Shown here: piece after piece, positions 10,744 to 19,985 of the stretch
Position numbering within the stretch: the stretch's first letter is position 1
How the letters are laid out: the number at the start of each line of letters is the position of its first letter
Origin: Brenneria izadpanahii
GTDB taxonomy: Bacteria > Pseudomonadota > Gammaproteobacteria > Enterobacterales > Enterobacteriaceae
NCBI RefSeq assembly: GCF_017569925.1
Contig: NZ_CP050854.1
Span: 2,046,001-2,110,000, forward strand
Length of the DNA: 64,000 nt
Reading direction: 5' to 3'
The notes under the pieces: model-generated
What the model was told of the DNA's origin: nothing
Seen by the model: only the letters and a program-made list of their open reading frames with translations
Databases searched by the model: none
Position numbers and translations under genes: made by a program

Positions 10744-12032
10744 ATGCAGGAATCCCTGACCCTACAGCCTGTTAAATTGATTAACGGCACGATCAACCTC
10801 CCAGGTTCAAAAAGCGTATCGAATCGTGCGCTATTGCTGGCGGCATTGTCTGAAGGAACGACGCGGCTGACGAATTTGCTGGATAGCGATGATGTTCGCC
10901 ATATGTTGAATGCGCTACAGGCGTTGGGTGTGACTTATCGCCTTTCCACCAACCGTACCCAGTGTGAAATTATCGGGCTGGGCGGCGCGTTAAAAGCTCA
11001 AAAGCCTTTAGAGCTGTTTCTGGGAAATGCCGGTACGGCCATGCGTCCGCTGGCGGCGGCATTATGTTTGACCGAAGGCGATATCATTCTGACGGGAGAA
11101 CCGCGGATGAAGGAACGTCCTATTGGTCATCTGGTCGATTCTTTGCGTCAGGGCGGCGCGAAAGTGGATTATCTTGAACAGGAAAACTATCCTCCATTAC
11201 GCTTGCATGGCGGATTCCAGGGCGGAGAGATCAGCGTTGACGGCAGCGTATCCAGCCAGTTTCTGACCGCGCTATTGATGACTGCGCCTTTGGCTCCCCG
11301 GGATAGCCAGATTACTATTCAGGGCGAGTTGGTTTCCAAACCCTATATCGATATCACGCTCAACATGATGAAAACGTTCGGCGTTGATGTGCGCAACGAC
11401 GATTATCAGCGTTTTTATGTTTCAGGCCGCCAGCAATACCGCTCTCCGGGAGATTATCTGGTGGAGGGCGATGCCTCTTCCGCGTCTTATTTCCTGGCGG
11501 CGGGCGCGATCCGCGGCGGCACGATTCGCGTTACCGGCGTTGGGCGTTCAAGCGTTCAGGGCGATATCCGGTTCGCCGATGTGTTGGAAAAAATGGGGCG
11601 AAGATCCGCTGGGGCGATGACTATATTGAATGCCAGCGGGGCGAGCTCCACGCGATTGATATGGACATGAACCACATTCCTGATGCCGCGATGACGATCG
11701 CCACGACGGCGCTGTTTGCAACGGGCGGAACCACTACGCTGCGAAATATTTATAACTGGCGGGTAAAAGAGACCGATCGTCTGACCGCTATGGCGACTGA
11801 ATTGCGCAAGGTGGGAGCGGAGGTCGAGGAAGGGGAAGATTATATCCGGATCACCCCGCCTGCCCATTTGAAGTCTGCGGAAATCGAAACCTATAACGAT
11901 CACCGTATGGCGATGTGTTTTTCGCTGGTGGCGTTATCGGATACGCCGGTCACCATCATTGATCCGAAGTGCACCGCGAAAACCTTCCCGGATTATTTTG
12001 AACAGCTTGCCCGGCTGAGCGAGCCGGCATAG
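10744..12032 (+). pseudogene. aroA: 5-enolpyruvylshikimate-3-phosphate synthase gene with a one-base frameshift
   Basis: EPSP synthase, sixth step of the shikimate pathway. The start is ATG 10744 ([20 protein letters not shown]). The frame runs correctly to VLEKMG and then breaks at a run of four G residues at 11595-11598, where relatives need five (Met-Gly-Ala-Lys). Beyond it the original frame gives nonsense and stops at 11670. The second frame resumes the family sequence ([22 protein letters not shown] onward) to the stop at 12032. Restoring one G would give 429 residues, against 427 in E. coli. Every other residue block is intact, including [27 protein letters not shown] and YNDHRMAM. I think a homopolymer sequencing error is more likely than real loss, but a genuine mutation cannot be excluded. 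Confidence 0.9.
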
Positions 12033-12045
12033 TCATTTCACTATG

Positions 12046-12071
12046 GAAAGCGCGGCTCTCACCGCGCTTTC
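12046..12071 (+). terminator. Intrinsic terminator after aroA
   Basis: GAAAGCGCGG and CCGCGCTTTC pair perfectly over 10 bp around a CTCTCA loop, starting 14 bases after the aroA stop. The T-tract is short. Confidence 0.75.
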
Positions 12072-12229
12072 TTCATCCACCAAAACCAGGTCTCTTCCAT
12101 CAGGCGTTTTCTTATTTTTCCTTTTCTGTCCGGCATTAATATAACGTTTCCCGCCGTTGGTGCGTATAATGAAGCATCGTAATGTCGTAAGTGACATCAA
12201 CGGAATTCCTTATGTAATAGGAGAGAGAA

Positions 12230-12906
12230 ATGACGGTGACTGCACCGGTAATAACGGTTGACGGACCGAGTGGCGCGGGTAAAGGTACGTTGTGTAAAGC
12301 TCTGGCGGAAGCATTGCAGTGGCATCTGCTGGATTCCGGGGCTATTTATCGTGTTTTGGCGCTGGCTGCTTTACACCATCAGGTGGACATTCATTCGGAA
12401 GAGGCGCTGGTTCCTCTGGCATCCCATCTGGATGTGCGTTTTATTTCTGACGACGGGCAGTTAAAAGTGATTTTGGAAGGTGAGGACGTCAGTAACGAGA
12501 TCCGCACCGAAGATGTCGGCAATACCGCTTCGCAGGCTGCGGCCTTCCCCGCGTTCGTGAAGCCTTATTGCGCCGGCAGCGCGCATTTCGCGAAGCGCCG
12601 GGGCTAATTGCCGACGGGCGCGATATGGGTACGGTGGTGTTTCCCGATGCGCCGGTAAAAATATTCCTGGATGCAAGCGCGGAGGAGCGTGCGCAAAGGC
12701 GCATGCTGCAGTTGCAAGATAAAGGTTTTAGTGTTAACTTTGAACGTCTTTTGTCTGAGATAAAAGAACGCGATGACCGCGATCGCAATCGACCCGTTGC
12801 GCCTTTAGTGCCGGCCGCCGACGCGCTGGTGCTGGACTCAACGGAAATGACAATCGACGAAGTGATAACGCGGGCGCTGGCGTATTCCCGCAAAGTGCTT
12901 GCGTAA
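12230..12906 (+). pseudogene. cmk: Cytidylate kinase gene with a one-base frameshift
   Basis: Phosphorylates CMP and dCMP. The start is ATG 12230 after TAGGAGAGAG. The P-loop GPSGAGKGT is at residues 12-20. The frame is correct to AAFP and then breaks in a run of four C residues at 12547-12550, where relatives need one more base (Pro-Arg-Val-Arg-Glu-Ala). The family sequence resumes in the next frame ([22 protein letters not shown]) to the stop at 12906. Adding one C would give 225 residues, close to the E. coli 227. Loss of cmk is strongly deleterious in E. coli, and the rest of the sequence is well conserved, so a sequencing error is likely. Confidence 0.9.
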
Positions 12907-13022
12907 TCGTATACAAATGAATTTTTACCTCGCTGTAAGGATGAACAGCGGGGCATGTTAAACAACCCCATCGAGCAGGACGCCAGATGGACGTTAAATT
13001 GAAGACTCCTAAGATTATCAAC

Positions 13023-14693
13023 ATGACAGAATCTTTTGCTCAACTCTTTGAAGAATCCCTGAAAGAAATCGAAACCCGTCCTGGTTCCATCGTTCGTGGT
13101 GTTGTCGTTGCTATTGATAAAGATGTTGTACTGGTTGACGCCGGTTTGAAATCTGAATCAGCTATTCCGGTAGAGCAATTCAAAAATGCCCAGGGCGAAC
13201 TGGAAATCCAGGTTGGCGATGAAGTAGACGTAGCTCTGGACGCTGTTGAAGATGGCTTCGGTGAAACGCTGCTGTCTCGTGAAAAAGCCAAACGCCATGA
13301 AGCATGGCTGATGTTGGAAAAAGCTTACGAAGAAGCTGCGACTGTTACCGGTGTTATCAACGGTAAAGTCAAAGGCGGTTTCACCGTTGAGCTGAACGGT
13401 ATTCGCGCGTTCCTGCCAGGTTCTCTGGTAGACGTTCGTCCGGTTCGTGACACGCTGCATCTGGAAGGCAAAGAGCTTGAGTTCAAAGTTATCAAGCTGG
13501 ATCAGAAACGCAACAACGTTGTTGTTTCCCGCCGTGCGGTTATCGAATCTGAAAATAGCGCTGAACGCGATCAACTGCTGGAAAACCTGCAGGAAGGCAT
13601 GGAAGTTAAAGGTATCGTTAAGAACCTTACCGACTACGGTGCATTCGTTGATCTGGGCGGCGTTGACGGCTTGCTGCATATCACTGATATGGCTTGGAAA
13701 CGTGTTAAACATCCGAGCGAAATCGTCAATGTGGGCGATGAAATCACTGTTAAAGTGCTGAAATTCGACCGCGAGCGCACTCGTGTTTCCCTGGGCCTGA
13801 AACAGCTGGGCGAAGATCCATGGGTTGCTATCGCTAAGCGTTATCCGGAAAGCACCCGTCTGACCGGCCGTGTAACCAATCTGACCGACTACGGCTGCTT
13901 CGTTGAAATCGAAGAAGGCGTTGAAGGTCTGGTACACGTATCCGAAATGGATTGGACCAACAAAAACATCCATCCGTCCAAAGTTGTTAACGTTGGCGAT
14001 GTAGTGGAAGTTATGGTTCTGGATATCGATGAAGAACGTCGTCGTATCTCTCTGGGTCTGAAACAGTGTAAAGCCAATCCGTGGCAGCAATTCGCTGAAA
14101 CCCACAACAAAGGCGATCGCGTTGAAGGCAAGATCAAGTCCATCACTGACTTCGGTATCTTCATCGGCCTGGACGGCGGCATCGACGGTCTGGTTCACCT
14201 GTCTGATATCTCCTGGAACGTTGCCGGCGAAGAAGCCGTTCGCGAATACAAGAAAGGTGATGAAATCGCCGCTGTTGTATTGCAGGTTGATGCAGAACGT
14301 GAACGTATCTCCCTGGGCGTGAAACAACTGGCTGAAGACCCGTTCAATAACTACCTGTCTCTGAACAAGAAAGGTGCTATTGTTACAGGTAAAGTTACGG
14401 CAGTTGACGCCAAAGGTGCTACAGTTGAATTAGCAGACGGCGTTGAAGGCTATCTGCGCGCTTCTGAAGCATCTCGCGATCGCATCGAAGATGCAACGCT
14501 GGTGTTGAACGTTGGCGACAGCGTTGAAGCGAAATACACCGGTGTCGATCGTAAAAACCGTGTTGTCAGCCTGTCCGTTCGTGCTAAGGACGAAGCAGAC
14601 GAGAAAGACGCTATCGCTTCTGTTAACAAACAGGAAGACGGCAATTTCTCTAACGCGATGGCTGAAGCATTCAAAGCAGCAAAAGGCGAGTAA
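13023..14693 (+). CDS. rpsA: 30S ribosomal protein S1
   Basis: Binds mRNA on the 30S subunit and supports initiation on weak ribosome-binding sites. From ATG 13023 the protein is 556 residues, starts [20 protein letters not shown] like E. coli S1, and contains six tandem S1 OB-fold domains. Typical motifs are [42 protein letters not shown] and [15 protein letters not shown]. It ends [12 protein letters not shown]. An in-frame ATG at 12987 would add 12 residues not seen in relatives. No strong Shine-Dalgarno precedes the chosen start, which is typical of autoregulated rpsA. It follows cmk and precedes ihfB, the usual order. Confidence 0.97.
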   Translation: MTESFAQLFEESLKEIETRPGSIVRGVVVAIDKDVVLVDAGLKSESAIPVEQFKNAQGELEIQVGDEVDVALDAVEDGFGETLLSREKAKRHEAWLMLEKAYEEAATVTGVINGKVKGGFTVELNGIRAFLPGSLVDVRPVRDTLHLEGKELEFKVIKLDQKRNNVVVSRRAVIESENSAERDQLLENLQEGMEVKGIVKNLTDYGAFVDLGGVDGLLHITDMAWKRVKHPSEIVNVGDEITVKVLKFDRERTRVSLGLKQLGEDPWVAIAKRYPESTRLTGRVTNLTDYGCFVEIEEGVEGLVHVSEMDWTNKNIHPSKVVNVGDVVEVMVLDIDEERRRISLGLKQCKANPWQQFAETHNKGDRVEGKIKSITDFGIFIGLDGGIDGLVHLSDISWNVAGEEAVREYKKGDEIAAVVLQVDAERERISLGVKQLAEDPFNNYLSLNKKGAIVTGKVTAVDAKGATVELADGVEGYLRASEASRDRIEDATLVLNVGDSVEAKYTGVDRKNRVVSLSVRAKDEADEKDAIASVNKQEDGNFSNAMAEAFKAAKGE

Positions 14694-14785
14694 TAACGGT
14701 GGAGTGGGCGACGCAGGTTGCTCACTCTTGAAACGGTAGTAAGTTATTGTGGTTATTTACCCTAATCCACGCACTTGGAGGAACC

Positions 14786-15070
14786 ATGACCAAGTCTGAA
14801 CTTATTGAAAGACTTGCTGGACAGCAATCTCATATCCCGGCCAAAGTGGTTGAGGATGCAGTGAAAGAGATGCTTGAGCAGATGGCCACAACATTGGCTG
14901 AAGGTGATCGCATTGAGATCCGTGGGTTCGGCAGTTTTTCACTTCACTACCGTGCGCCGCGTGTTGGTCGTAATCCGAAAACAGGTGAGAAAGTTGAGCT
15001 GGAAGGCAAATACGTCCCTCACTTCAAACCGGGCAAGGAACTGCGCGACCGCGCCAATATCTACGGTTAA
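14786..15070 (+). CDS. ihfB: Integration host factor subunit beta
   Basis: DNA-bending nucleoid protein, a partner of IhfA. From ATG 14786 it has 94 residues, beginning [20 protein letters not shown]. The DNA-intercalating proline arm is present ([20 protein letters not shown]), as is the C-terminal [15 protein letters not shown]. The Shine-Dalgarno TTGGAGG sits directly before this start. An in-frame upstream ATG at 14747 is rejected because it adds 13 unconserved residues. It ends in a strong terminator. Confidence 0.98.
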   Translation: MTKSELIERLAGQQSHIPAKVVEDAVKEMLEQMATTLAEGDRIEIRGFGSFSLHYRAPRVGRNPKTGEKVELEGKYVPHFKPGKELRDRANIYG

Positions 15071-15130
15071 TTCAGCCTTTATTACCAGTTGATTATTACT
15101 GTAGTTTTGCTTGCAAGACGATTCATGAAA

Positions 15131-15156
15131 TGGCACCTGAAAAGGTGCCATTTTTT
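15131..15156 (+). terminator. Intrinsic terminator of ihfB
   Basis: TGGCACCT and AGGTGCCA pair perfectly around GAAA, followed by six T residues. Textbook structure, 60 bases after the stop codon. Confidence 0.95.
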
Positions 15157-15240
15157 ATGATGAAAGAACAGCCAGCTTCTTCTTCGGCCCGTCGTCAACG
15201 GCGCTGAAAATTGCTCCCGCCCGTTCTATTTGTCCCGGTA

Positions 15241-15882
15241 TTATGCCGACGCGCCTAACCATTCGACAGCAAACATGCCAGCGGCGCTAACGGCATCAAT
15301 GGCGACGCATCCTATTTCCTCCCTGATCCGCGGCGCTAAAGCGATGGTCGAGAAGCCGGTGCAGGAAAATGCGATGACCTTCGCGCCGTTGCGATAGAGT
15401 TCTTGCGCGCAGGCGAACGCGCTCTCTTTGCCTTTCGGGGTCAGCAGGTCGGTGGTTTGCGTTACGCCATCAGGACGGGCGTAGGGCACATCTTCCCCCA
15501 ATAACCGGCGAAACGGCGTCGGCGCTTGGCTGCCGATACCAATAACCGCCACAGGCAATCTAAGGTTGGCCGCGATCCGGGCACAGGCGCTGCCCGCGCT
15601 AATTACCGGTATGGAGACGGCCTGGCGTAGCTGCGCCAAACCGGGATCGGCGGCGCAGCTAAGGAAGATCGCCCGGCATCCTTCCTGCTGATAAGACTGG
15701 CCGAGCGCAATGATTTTAGGAATTGCGGCAGCCTCGCTGGCGCGATCAAAAATACCGTTATGCTGATCGGGAATACAGCGGCTGATGGATTGCAAACCAT
15801 ATTCCTGCTGCAAAAGCCGTCCGTGCTCTTCGAGCAGAGAACGATCCTGTGTGGTGAGTACGCGAATAATTCCGAGCGTCAT
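15241..15882 (-). CDS. Asp/Glu/hydantoin racemase family protein
   Basis: 213 residues of the aspartate/glutamate/hydantoin racemase superfamily, a cofactor-independent two-cysteine racemase fold. The two candidate catalytic cysteines are Cys76 in FLSCAADPG and Cys174 in FSCTGFST, in symmetric positions of the two lobes. IPVISAGSACARIA and VAVIGIGSQAP resemble substrate-phosphate and hinge loops of the family. The substrate cannot be read from the sequence: hydantoins, aspartate, glutamate or a related acid are all possible. It is the last gene of a reverse-strand cluster (IclR, OPT transporter, DUF1177, AroM family, PepE). The 32-base gap to PepE suggests co-transcription. Confidence 0.8.
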   Translation of the reverse strand: MTLGIIRVLTTQDRSLLEEHGRLLQQEYGLQSISRCIPDQHNGIFDRASEAAAIPKIIALGQSYQQEGCRAIFLSCAADPGLAQLRQAVSIPVISAGSACARIAANLRLPVAVIGIGSQAPTPFRRLLGEDVPYARPDGVTQTTDLLTPKGKESAFACAQELYRNGAKVIAFSCTGFSTIALAPRIREEIGCVAIDAVSAAGMFAVEWLGASA

Positions 15883-15914
15883 GATAGCCTCTTAGCAAGA
15901 GTAACGGGTTTGAT

Positions 15915-16610
15915 TTATGACAGCCGTAGCTCCCCGCAATCCAGCGTTTGCGGCTGCTGCTGCGCCTTAAACAACGTGGCGGAGTAGGGGCCGTTCAGAT
16001 GGATTTGTTGATCGTTGACCCGCAGCCAGTCGCCTTCCGGCAGCCCGACGATAGTGATGTCGGGTTGCGCCATCAGCAGTTCGGCTAACCGTTGGTTGCG
16101 GGTTTCCCCCTGATGCCCTTCGGGAAGTTTGTTGGTGTAATGTGGGTTAATCTGGAAATCGATCAGATTCAGCGCATCAAATCCCTGCGGATCGACAATG
16201 GGCATATCGTTGGTGGTGCAAATCGTGGGGCAGGCGAGATTGGCGCCAGCGCTCCAACCAATATACGCGGCGTCTTGCTGAACCCGCTGGCGGATCGCTT
16301 CCAGTAGCCCCCGTTCGCGGCAACATTTCAACAGATTGAAGGTGTTGCCGCCTCCGACGATGATGATCTCGGCATCGCGTACCGCCTGTTGCGGATCTGC
16401 CGCGGTGTGAACCGAGGTAATGGCGATATCGATCGATGATAATGCCTGCTGTACTTTTTTCGTATAGTCATCCCAGCTTATTGTTACACCGGCAAAAGGG
16501 ATAAACAGCGCATTCTTTCGGTTTTTCGTGATGTTCTGAATAGGGTCCAGCGCATGTTCCAGATAACCTTTTCCCGGTAATGTTCCATTACTGAGCAATA
16601 ATAGATTCAT
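15915..16610 (-). CDS. pepE: Dipeptidase E (alpha-aspartyl dipeptidase)
   Basis: Cytoplasmic serine peptidase of family S51 that cleaves dipeptides with N-terminal aspartate. The 231 residues match enterobacterial PepE well. The nucleophile is Ser120 in [14 protein letters not shown]. Asp135 ([16 protein letters not shown]) and His157 (QINPHYTN) fall exactly where the Salmonella/E. coli triad region lies. The glycine-rich [14 protein letters not shown] loop and [10 protein letters not shown] are also present. It is encoded between an AroM-family gene (16 bases upstream) and a racemase. That context differs from the E. coli pepE locus and suggests a role in using imported Asp-containing peptides (inference). 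Confidence 0.92.
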   Translation of the reverse strand: MNLLLLSNGTLPGKGYLEHALDPIQNITKNRKNALFIPFAGVTISWDDYTKKVQQALSSIDIAITSVHTAADPQQAVRDAEIIIVGGGNTFNLLKCCRERGLLEAIRQRVQQDAAYIGWSAGANLACPTICTTNDMPIVDPQGFDALNLIDFQINPHYTNKLPEGHQGETRNQRLAELLMAQPDITIVGLPEGDWLRVNDQQIHLNGPYSATLFKAQQQPQTLDCGELRLS

Positions 16611-16626
16611 CAGCTATTTCCTATGG

Positions 16627-17301
16627 TTAAATTAGCCCGGCGACCAGGCGGGCGATTAGCGCGTTGGAAAGCAACACCGGCAAACCAGTGGCTTCAGCAA
16701 CCTGTTGCCGGTGCCATTCGGTATAACCCATGCAGTCCATAATGATGACCTCCGCCTGCTGATTTTTTAACGAGCGCGCAGCCTGTATCAGTTCCTCCCG
16801 GCTACCGTCATAGGGAGAAACCGCTGCATAAATGGGCGGATGTTGCATATCGCACCATTTTTTCCCTTCGCTGGCTATCTGTTTTACCAGCGGCACCAGT
16901 ATACCGGCCTGCCGCTGGCCGATTAGCGTGGCTGCGACCGGCGGCACCAGCCTGTCTGGTTCAATCAGCCATGCCTGTTGGCAGGCTAAGCCGTGAAATT
17001 CACCGGTACACAGCAATATGATGAGCGTGCAGCCCTGGCGCTCCAGGTCGTTCAACTTTTGTTGAACCGCCTGATGTACGGCCGTTTTCCCTAGAATAAC
17101 GGCGCTGCCGTCCAGCAAACGGCTGGTCAGGACCGCATCATCCGGCAGTGGAGCGAACTGCTGCTCAATGGCCGTTTTATCCAGACCATCCAGCACGCCG
17201 GCATGAATGCAACGCGTTCCTGCCGGCAGATGCGACTCCAGTATCGGTGTAATATCAGAGCGAGGGGCTTGACCAATCGTCAATGTACCAAGCAGAGGCA
17301 T
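16627..17301 (-). CDS. AroM family protein
   Basis: 224 residues with recognisable similarity to E. coli AroM (LTIGQAPRSDITP at the N terminus; LPVLLSNALIARLVAGLI at the C terminus). AroM has no established activity. Two cysteines, Cys98 in ILLCTGEFHG and Cys190 in IIMDCMGYTE, occupy positions similar to the paired catalytic cysteines of Asp/Glu racemases, which encourages the idea of a racemase-like enzyme. As I recall E. coli AroM, the first is not a cysteine there. It is encoded 11 bases after the DUF1177 gene and 16 bases before pepE, so probably co-translated with them. The function remains a guess. Confidence 0.8.
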   Translation of the reverse strand: MPLLGTLTIGQAPRSDITPILESHLPAGTRCIHAGVLDGLDKTAIEQQFAPLPDDAVLTSRLLDGSAVILGKTAVHQAVQQKLNDLERQGCTLIILLCTGEFHGLACQQAWLIEPDRLVPPVAATLIGQRQAGILVPLVKQIASEGKKWCDMQHPPIYAAVSPYDGSREELIQAARSLKNQQAEVIIMDCMGYTEWHRQQVAEATGLPVLLSNALIARLVAGLI

Positions 17302-17312
17302 CGTTATCTCCC

Positions 17313-18242
17313 TTATTGGCGTTTTTGCAAATGAGCCAGCGAACCATAAAGTTCGAGCAGGTGGTCATATTCCGCCTGATCGAAGAACCGGCAGGTTTCC
17401 CGGGTGAATTCTTTGGCGACTTCTACGACGAATTTTGCCGTCGCCGCGATATCAATCTCATGGCTGGCGCCGGTGCCGCAGCCGGGGACGGCGCTTTCGG
17501 TGGTGATCGCCACGCCGACGACCGGCGCGTCGGTTGCAATTGAGGGTTGCAGGATGCTGTTCAGATGGAATACGCCATTGCCGTATGGGGTGATATCCTG
17601 CGTGGTGATCGGGAACGTTACCGGCGCTTTGCCGCTGGTCATCTCCATAATGCGCAGTAAATCTTCGGATATGCGCAGAATGTAGCCCTGTTTTACCGTT
17701 GGCGAAATGGCGAATCCTTTATGGTTGATGATGCGGTTGCCTTTGGTGGTATCGATAGAGAGCACCGCATCCATTTCCGGCATGACTTCCTGCGCGTTCA
17801 TATCTTCGGTATCTACCGGAGAATCCATAAAATCCACCGGCTCGTGCGGACGTGTCGGCGCATCCGGACAGATATGCGTGGTGATAATCACATCGCCCGG
17901 CAGCGTGTCGCCTTGCGTCTGCATATGTGACAGCTTTAATGCGGCGGCAACGGCGGCGACGGCGCCGTCGCCGTCGGAAACCAGGCCGATGCGTTCCGGG
18001 CGCGCGCCGATACCGCCTAACCGACCGACGATGCCGATCGTCGGCGCCTGGCCGCCCTTGCGTTTGCCATCGCTGCCGGGAACGATGATTTTGACGAAAT
18101 CCGTTTTTCCTTTGTCCCCTTTGAATTCCGTGACGCTGACCTCAACGCCCTGATAGGCGGATAGCAGTTCTACGACGGTTTTTCCGCTGGCGGCGGCGCT
18201 ATCAAGGGCTTCGAATGCTTGTAAGGTTTGTAAAAGACTCAT
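17313..18242 (-). CDS. DUF1177 domain-containing protein
   Basis: 309 residues belonging to the DUF1177 family, a protein of unknown function. The sequence is soluble-looking with no signal peptide. It has acidic and histidine-rich loops that could bind metal (ITTHICPDAPTRPHEPVDFM; TEDMNAQEVMPEMDAVLSID). A glycine-rich segment, GIVGRLGGIGARPERIGLVS, is conserved-looking. GCGTGASHEIDIAATAKFV near the C terminus contains Cys and His. It lies between the OPT transporter gene and the AroM-family gene. The family is often seen beside OPT transporters and AroM/peptidase genes (from memory), so an enzymatic role in handling the imported compound is plausible. Confidence 0.8.
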   Translation of the reverse strand: MSLLQTLQAFEALDSAAASGKTVVELLSAYQGVEVSVTEFKGDKGKTDFVKIIVPGSDGKRKGGQAPTIGIVGRLGGIGARPERIGLVSDGDGAVAAVAAALKLSHMQTQGDTLPGDVIITTHICPDAPTRPHEPVDFMDSPVDTEDMNAQEVMPEMDAVLSIDTTKGNRIINHKGFAISPTVKQGYILRISEDLLRIMEMTSGKAPVTFPITTQDITPYGNGVFHLNSILQPSIATDAPVVGVAITTESAVPGCGTGASHEIDIAATAKFVVEVAKEFTRETCRFFDQAEYDHLLELYGSLAHLQKRQ

Positions 18243-18306
18243 CTTACTCTCTCATTTAGTTAACGATGTAATATATGTATTAGTCTCTGACGTTGCTGTT
18301 TTACCG

Positions 18307-19935
18307 CTATTTCCCACTGATTTTGCTGGAAAAAATAGAACTGAAAAAATTGAAGATCGCATCTCCGGCAATCAGGCCGGCGGCGAAAACCTCCATCCGG
18401 TTACGCATTGTTTCTCCGCCGATCCTGATAACCAGCAATCGCAGAGCGATCCCCAGCAGTACCGCCCAGCCGGCCAGCGGGTTGGCAATCAGCAGGCCGG
18501 TGGATAGCAGCACGCCCAGTTGGCGTTTTGAACCGCCCAGCCATTGAATCAATGCGCCGGGGATCGCCCAGATCATCAGCGATTTGGCGATATCCATAGA
18601 GACGCCGGCCTGAATGGTCGCGACATACACTTTGGCAACGGGAGGAACTAAATTATTCTGGAAGTAACTCTGGTAGGAGAAATAGACCACCGGGATGGCG
18701 ATAACGAAAGCGATTAGCGCGGCAAGGAGCTGCTGGCGGCGGCCGTCCAATTCAAACGCGGCATCGGCGCCGTTGTCCCGCAGGATAAATCCGGCCTTCA
18801 GGTCATACCCCATATCGGCGAAGGCCGGGCCGGTGGCGACGGAGAAGGAGCACAGGACCGCTAATCCCAATAGGGGAAATCCGATCATCATGCCGATGAT
18901 CAAGGTGATCAATGCAACCGCAAAGGCCGGGAACCAGCCGGAGTGCATCGCCGCCAGTCCGACAATCAATTCATGGATAAAGGCGGCGAAAGCGGCATAG
19001 ATAATGAAGGCCGCTAACATCCCCACCGACATTTCGCTGTAAAGCCCCGTACCCGCAGCAATCAGCATCGCCAGGACAATATAGCCAATCGCTCCCATGC
19101 GGATAGCGCTGAGAATCTGCTGACGATCATCGTTAGCGGCTTTCAGCGATTCGGCCGACAGCGATGTCTGGGAGCCTTTCCGGCCGCGAATAAGCGCGAT
19201 AACCTGAAAAAGCGCCACCATACCCGCGCCAATCATCATGCCGTGGGGAATATAGTTCTTATTAATATCAATGCCGAGAATGGGCTGGCTATAACCACGC
19301 AATAACAGACCGACACCAAACATCGTGAGCGCCCAGATGTTACCGATGAAAGCCGTGCCCAGCGCCGACATCGGTAATTTAAACCAGGAACCGATGGCGC
19401 CAATAGCCAGACCGGCACTGAGGATCGCGGCCTGGCTGCCCCCCTGATCTCCCGCTTTAATCGACTCCGCCGCCGCCACGCCCGGCGGCCAGGTGCCGGA
19501 TGCCGGGAACACGGTGGTATTAAACATACGATAAAGCAGGTAGGCATCCAGCAGCATAGCCAAAGCAACGCCGATAAATACCGGAACCACCAGATCCGGT
19601 CTGCCAAATAGCCACATAACGCTGATGGGCAGCAATAGACTGTTGGCCGCGCCGAACGTCGCAGACGAAATAGCGGTTTGCGCCAGGTTTTGAACGTGGA
19701 CCGAGCGGAAACGGCGTAACAACTGTAGCGGGATACGGGCAATGATCATGGCGATCAACGCGCCGATGATCGAGGTGTTGGGCGTCACGCCCAGCGTGGT
19801 TAGTAGCTGAATGCCGATGACCGCGCCAAACAGGCTCAATATGACCAAAAACACCAACGTTAGTGGACTGAAGCTGCTGTGATGCCGTTCTTTTCCCGGA
19901 TTTTTCGCCTGGTGGAGGGATGAATGATCTGACAT
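18307..19935 (-). CDS. OPT family (oligopeptide) transporter
   Basis: Inner-membrane protein of 542 residues with about 14 hydrophobic helices, recognisable as an oligopeptide transporter (OPT/YSL superfamily) by FPASGTWPPGVAAAESIKAG, NKNYIPHGMMIGAGMV and repeated Gly-rich helices. Members carry small peptides, modified peptides or metal chelates using a proton gradient. The N terminus is hydrophilic (SLHQAKNPGKERHHS) and cytoplasmic. It is the first structural gene after the IclR-type regulator, with a 50-base gap, and leads the DUF1177-AroM-PepE-racemase set. The context favours uptake of a peptide-like substrate. The actual ligand cannot be inferred. Confidence 0.85.
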   Translation of the reverse strand: MSDHSSLHQAKNPGKERHHSSFSPLTLVFLVILSLFGAVIGIQLLTTLGVTPNTSIIGALIAMIIARIPLQLLRRFRSVHVQNLAQTAISSATFGAANSLLLPISVMWLFGRPDLVVPVFIGVALAMLLDAYLLYRMFNTTVFPASGTWPPGVAAAESIKAGDQGGSQAAILSAGLAIGAIGSWFKLPMSALGTAFIGNIWALTMFGVGLLLRGYSQPILGIDINKNYIPHGMMIGAGMVALFQVIALIRGRKGSQTSLSAESLKAANDDRQQILSAIRMGAIGYIVLAMLIAAGTGLYSEMSVGMLAAFIIYAAFAAFIHELIVGLAAMHSGWFPAFAVALITLIIGMMIGFPLLGLAVLCSFSVATGPAFADMGYDLKAGFILRDNGADAAFELDGRRQQLLAALIAFVIAIPVVYFSYQSYFQNNLVPPVAKVYVATIQAGVSMDIAKSLMIWAIPGALIQWLGGSKRQLGVLLSTGLLIANPLAGWAVLLGIALRLLVIRIGGETMRNRMEVFAAGLIAGDAIFNFFSSIFSSKISGK

Positions 19936-19985
19936 GTAATACCACTCCTAAAACTTAAATTAGCACGCTTAACTTTTATAAAGGA

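Noticed and set aside
11595..12550. Programmed ribosomal frameshifting in aroA and cmk
   Set aside because: No slippery heptamer, and these genes are not known to use recoding; missing homopolymer bases are the simpler explanation.
13158..14327. 389-codon reverse frame across rpsA
   Set aside because: Shadow produced by the strong codon bias of rpsA; Phe/Asn-rich composition typical of antisense frames.
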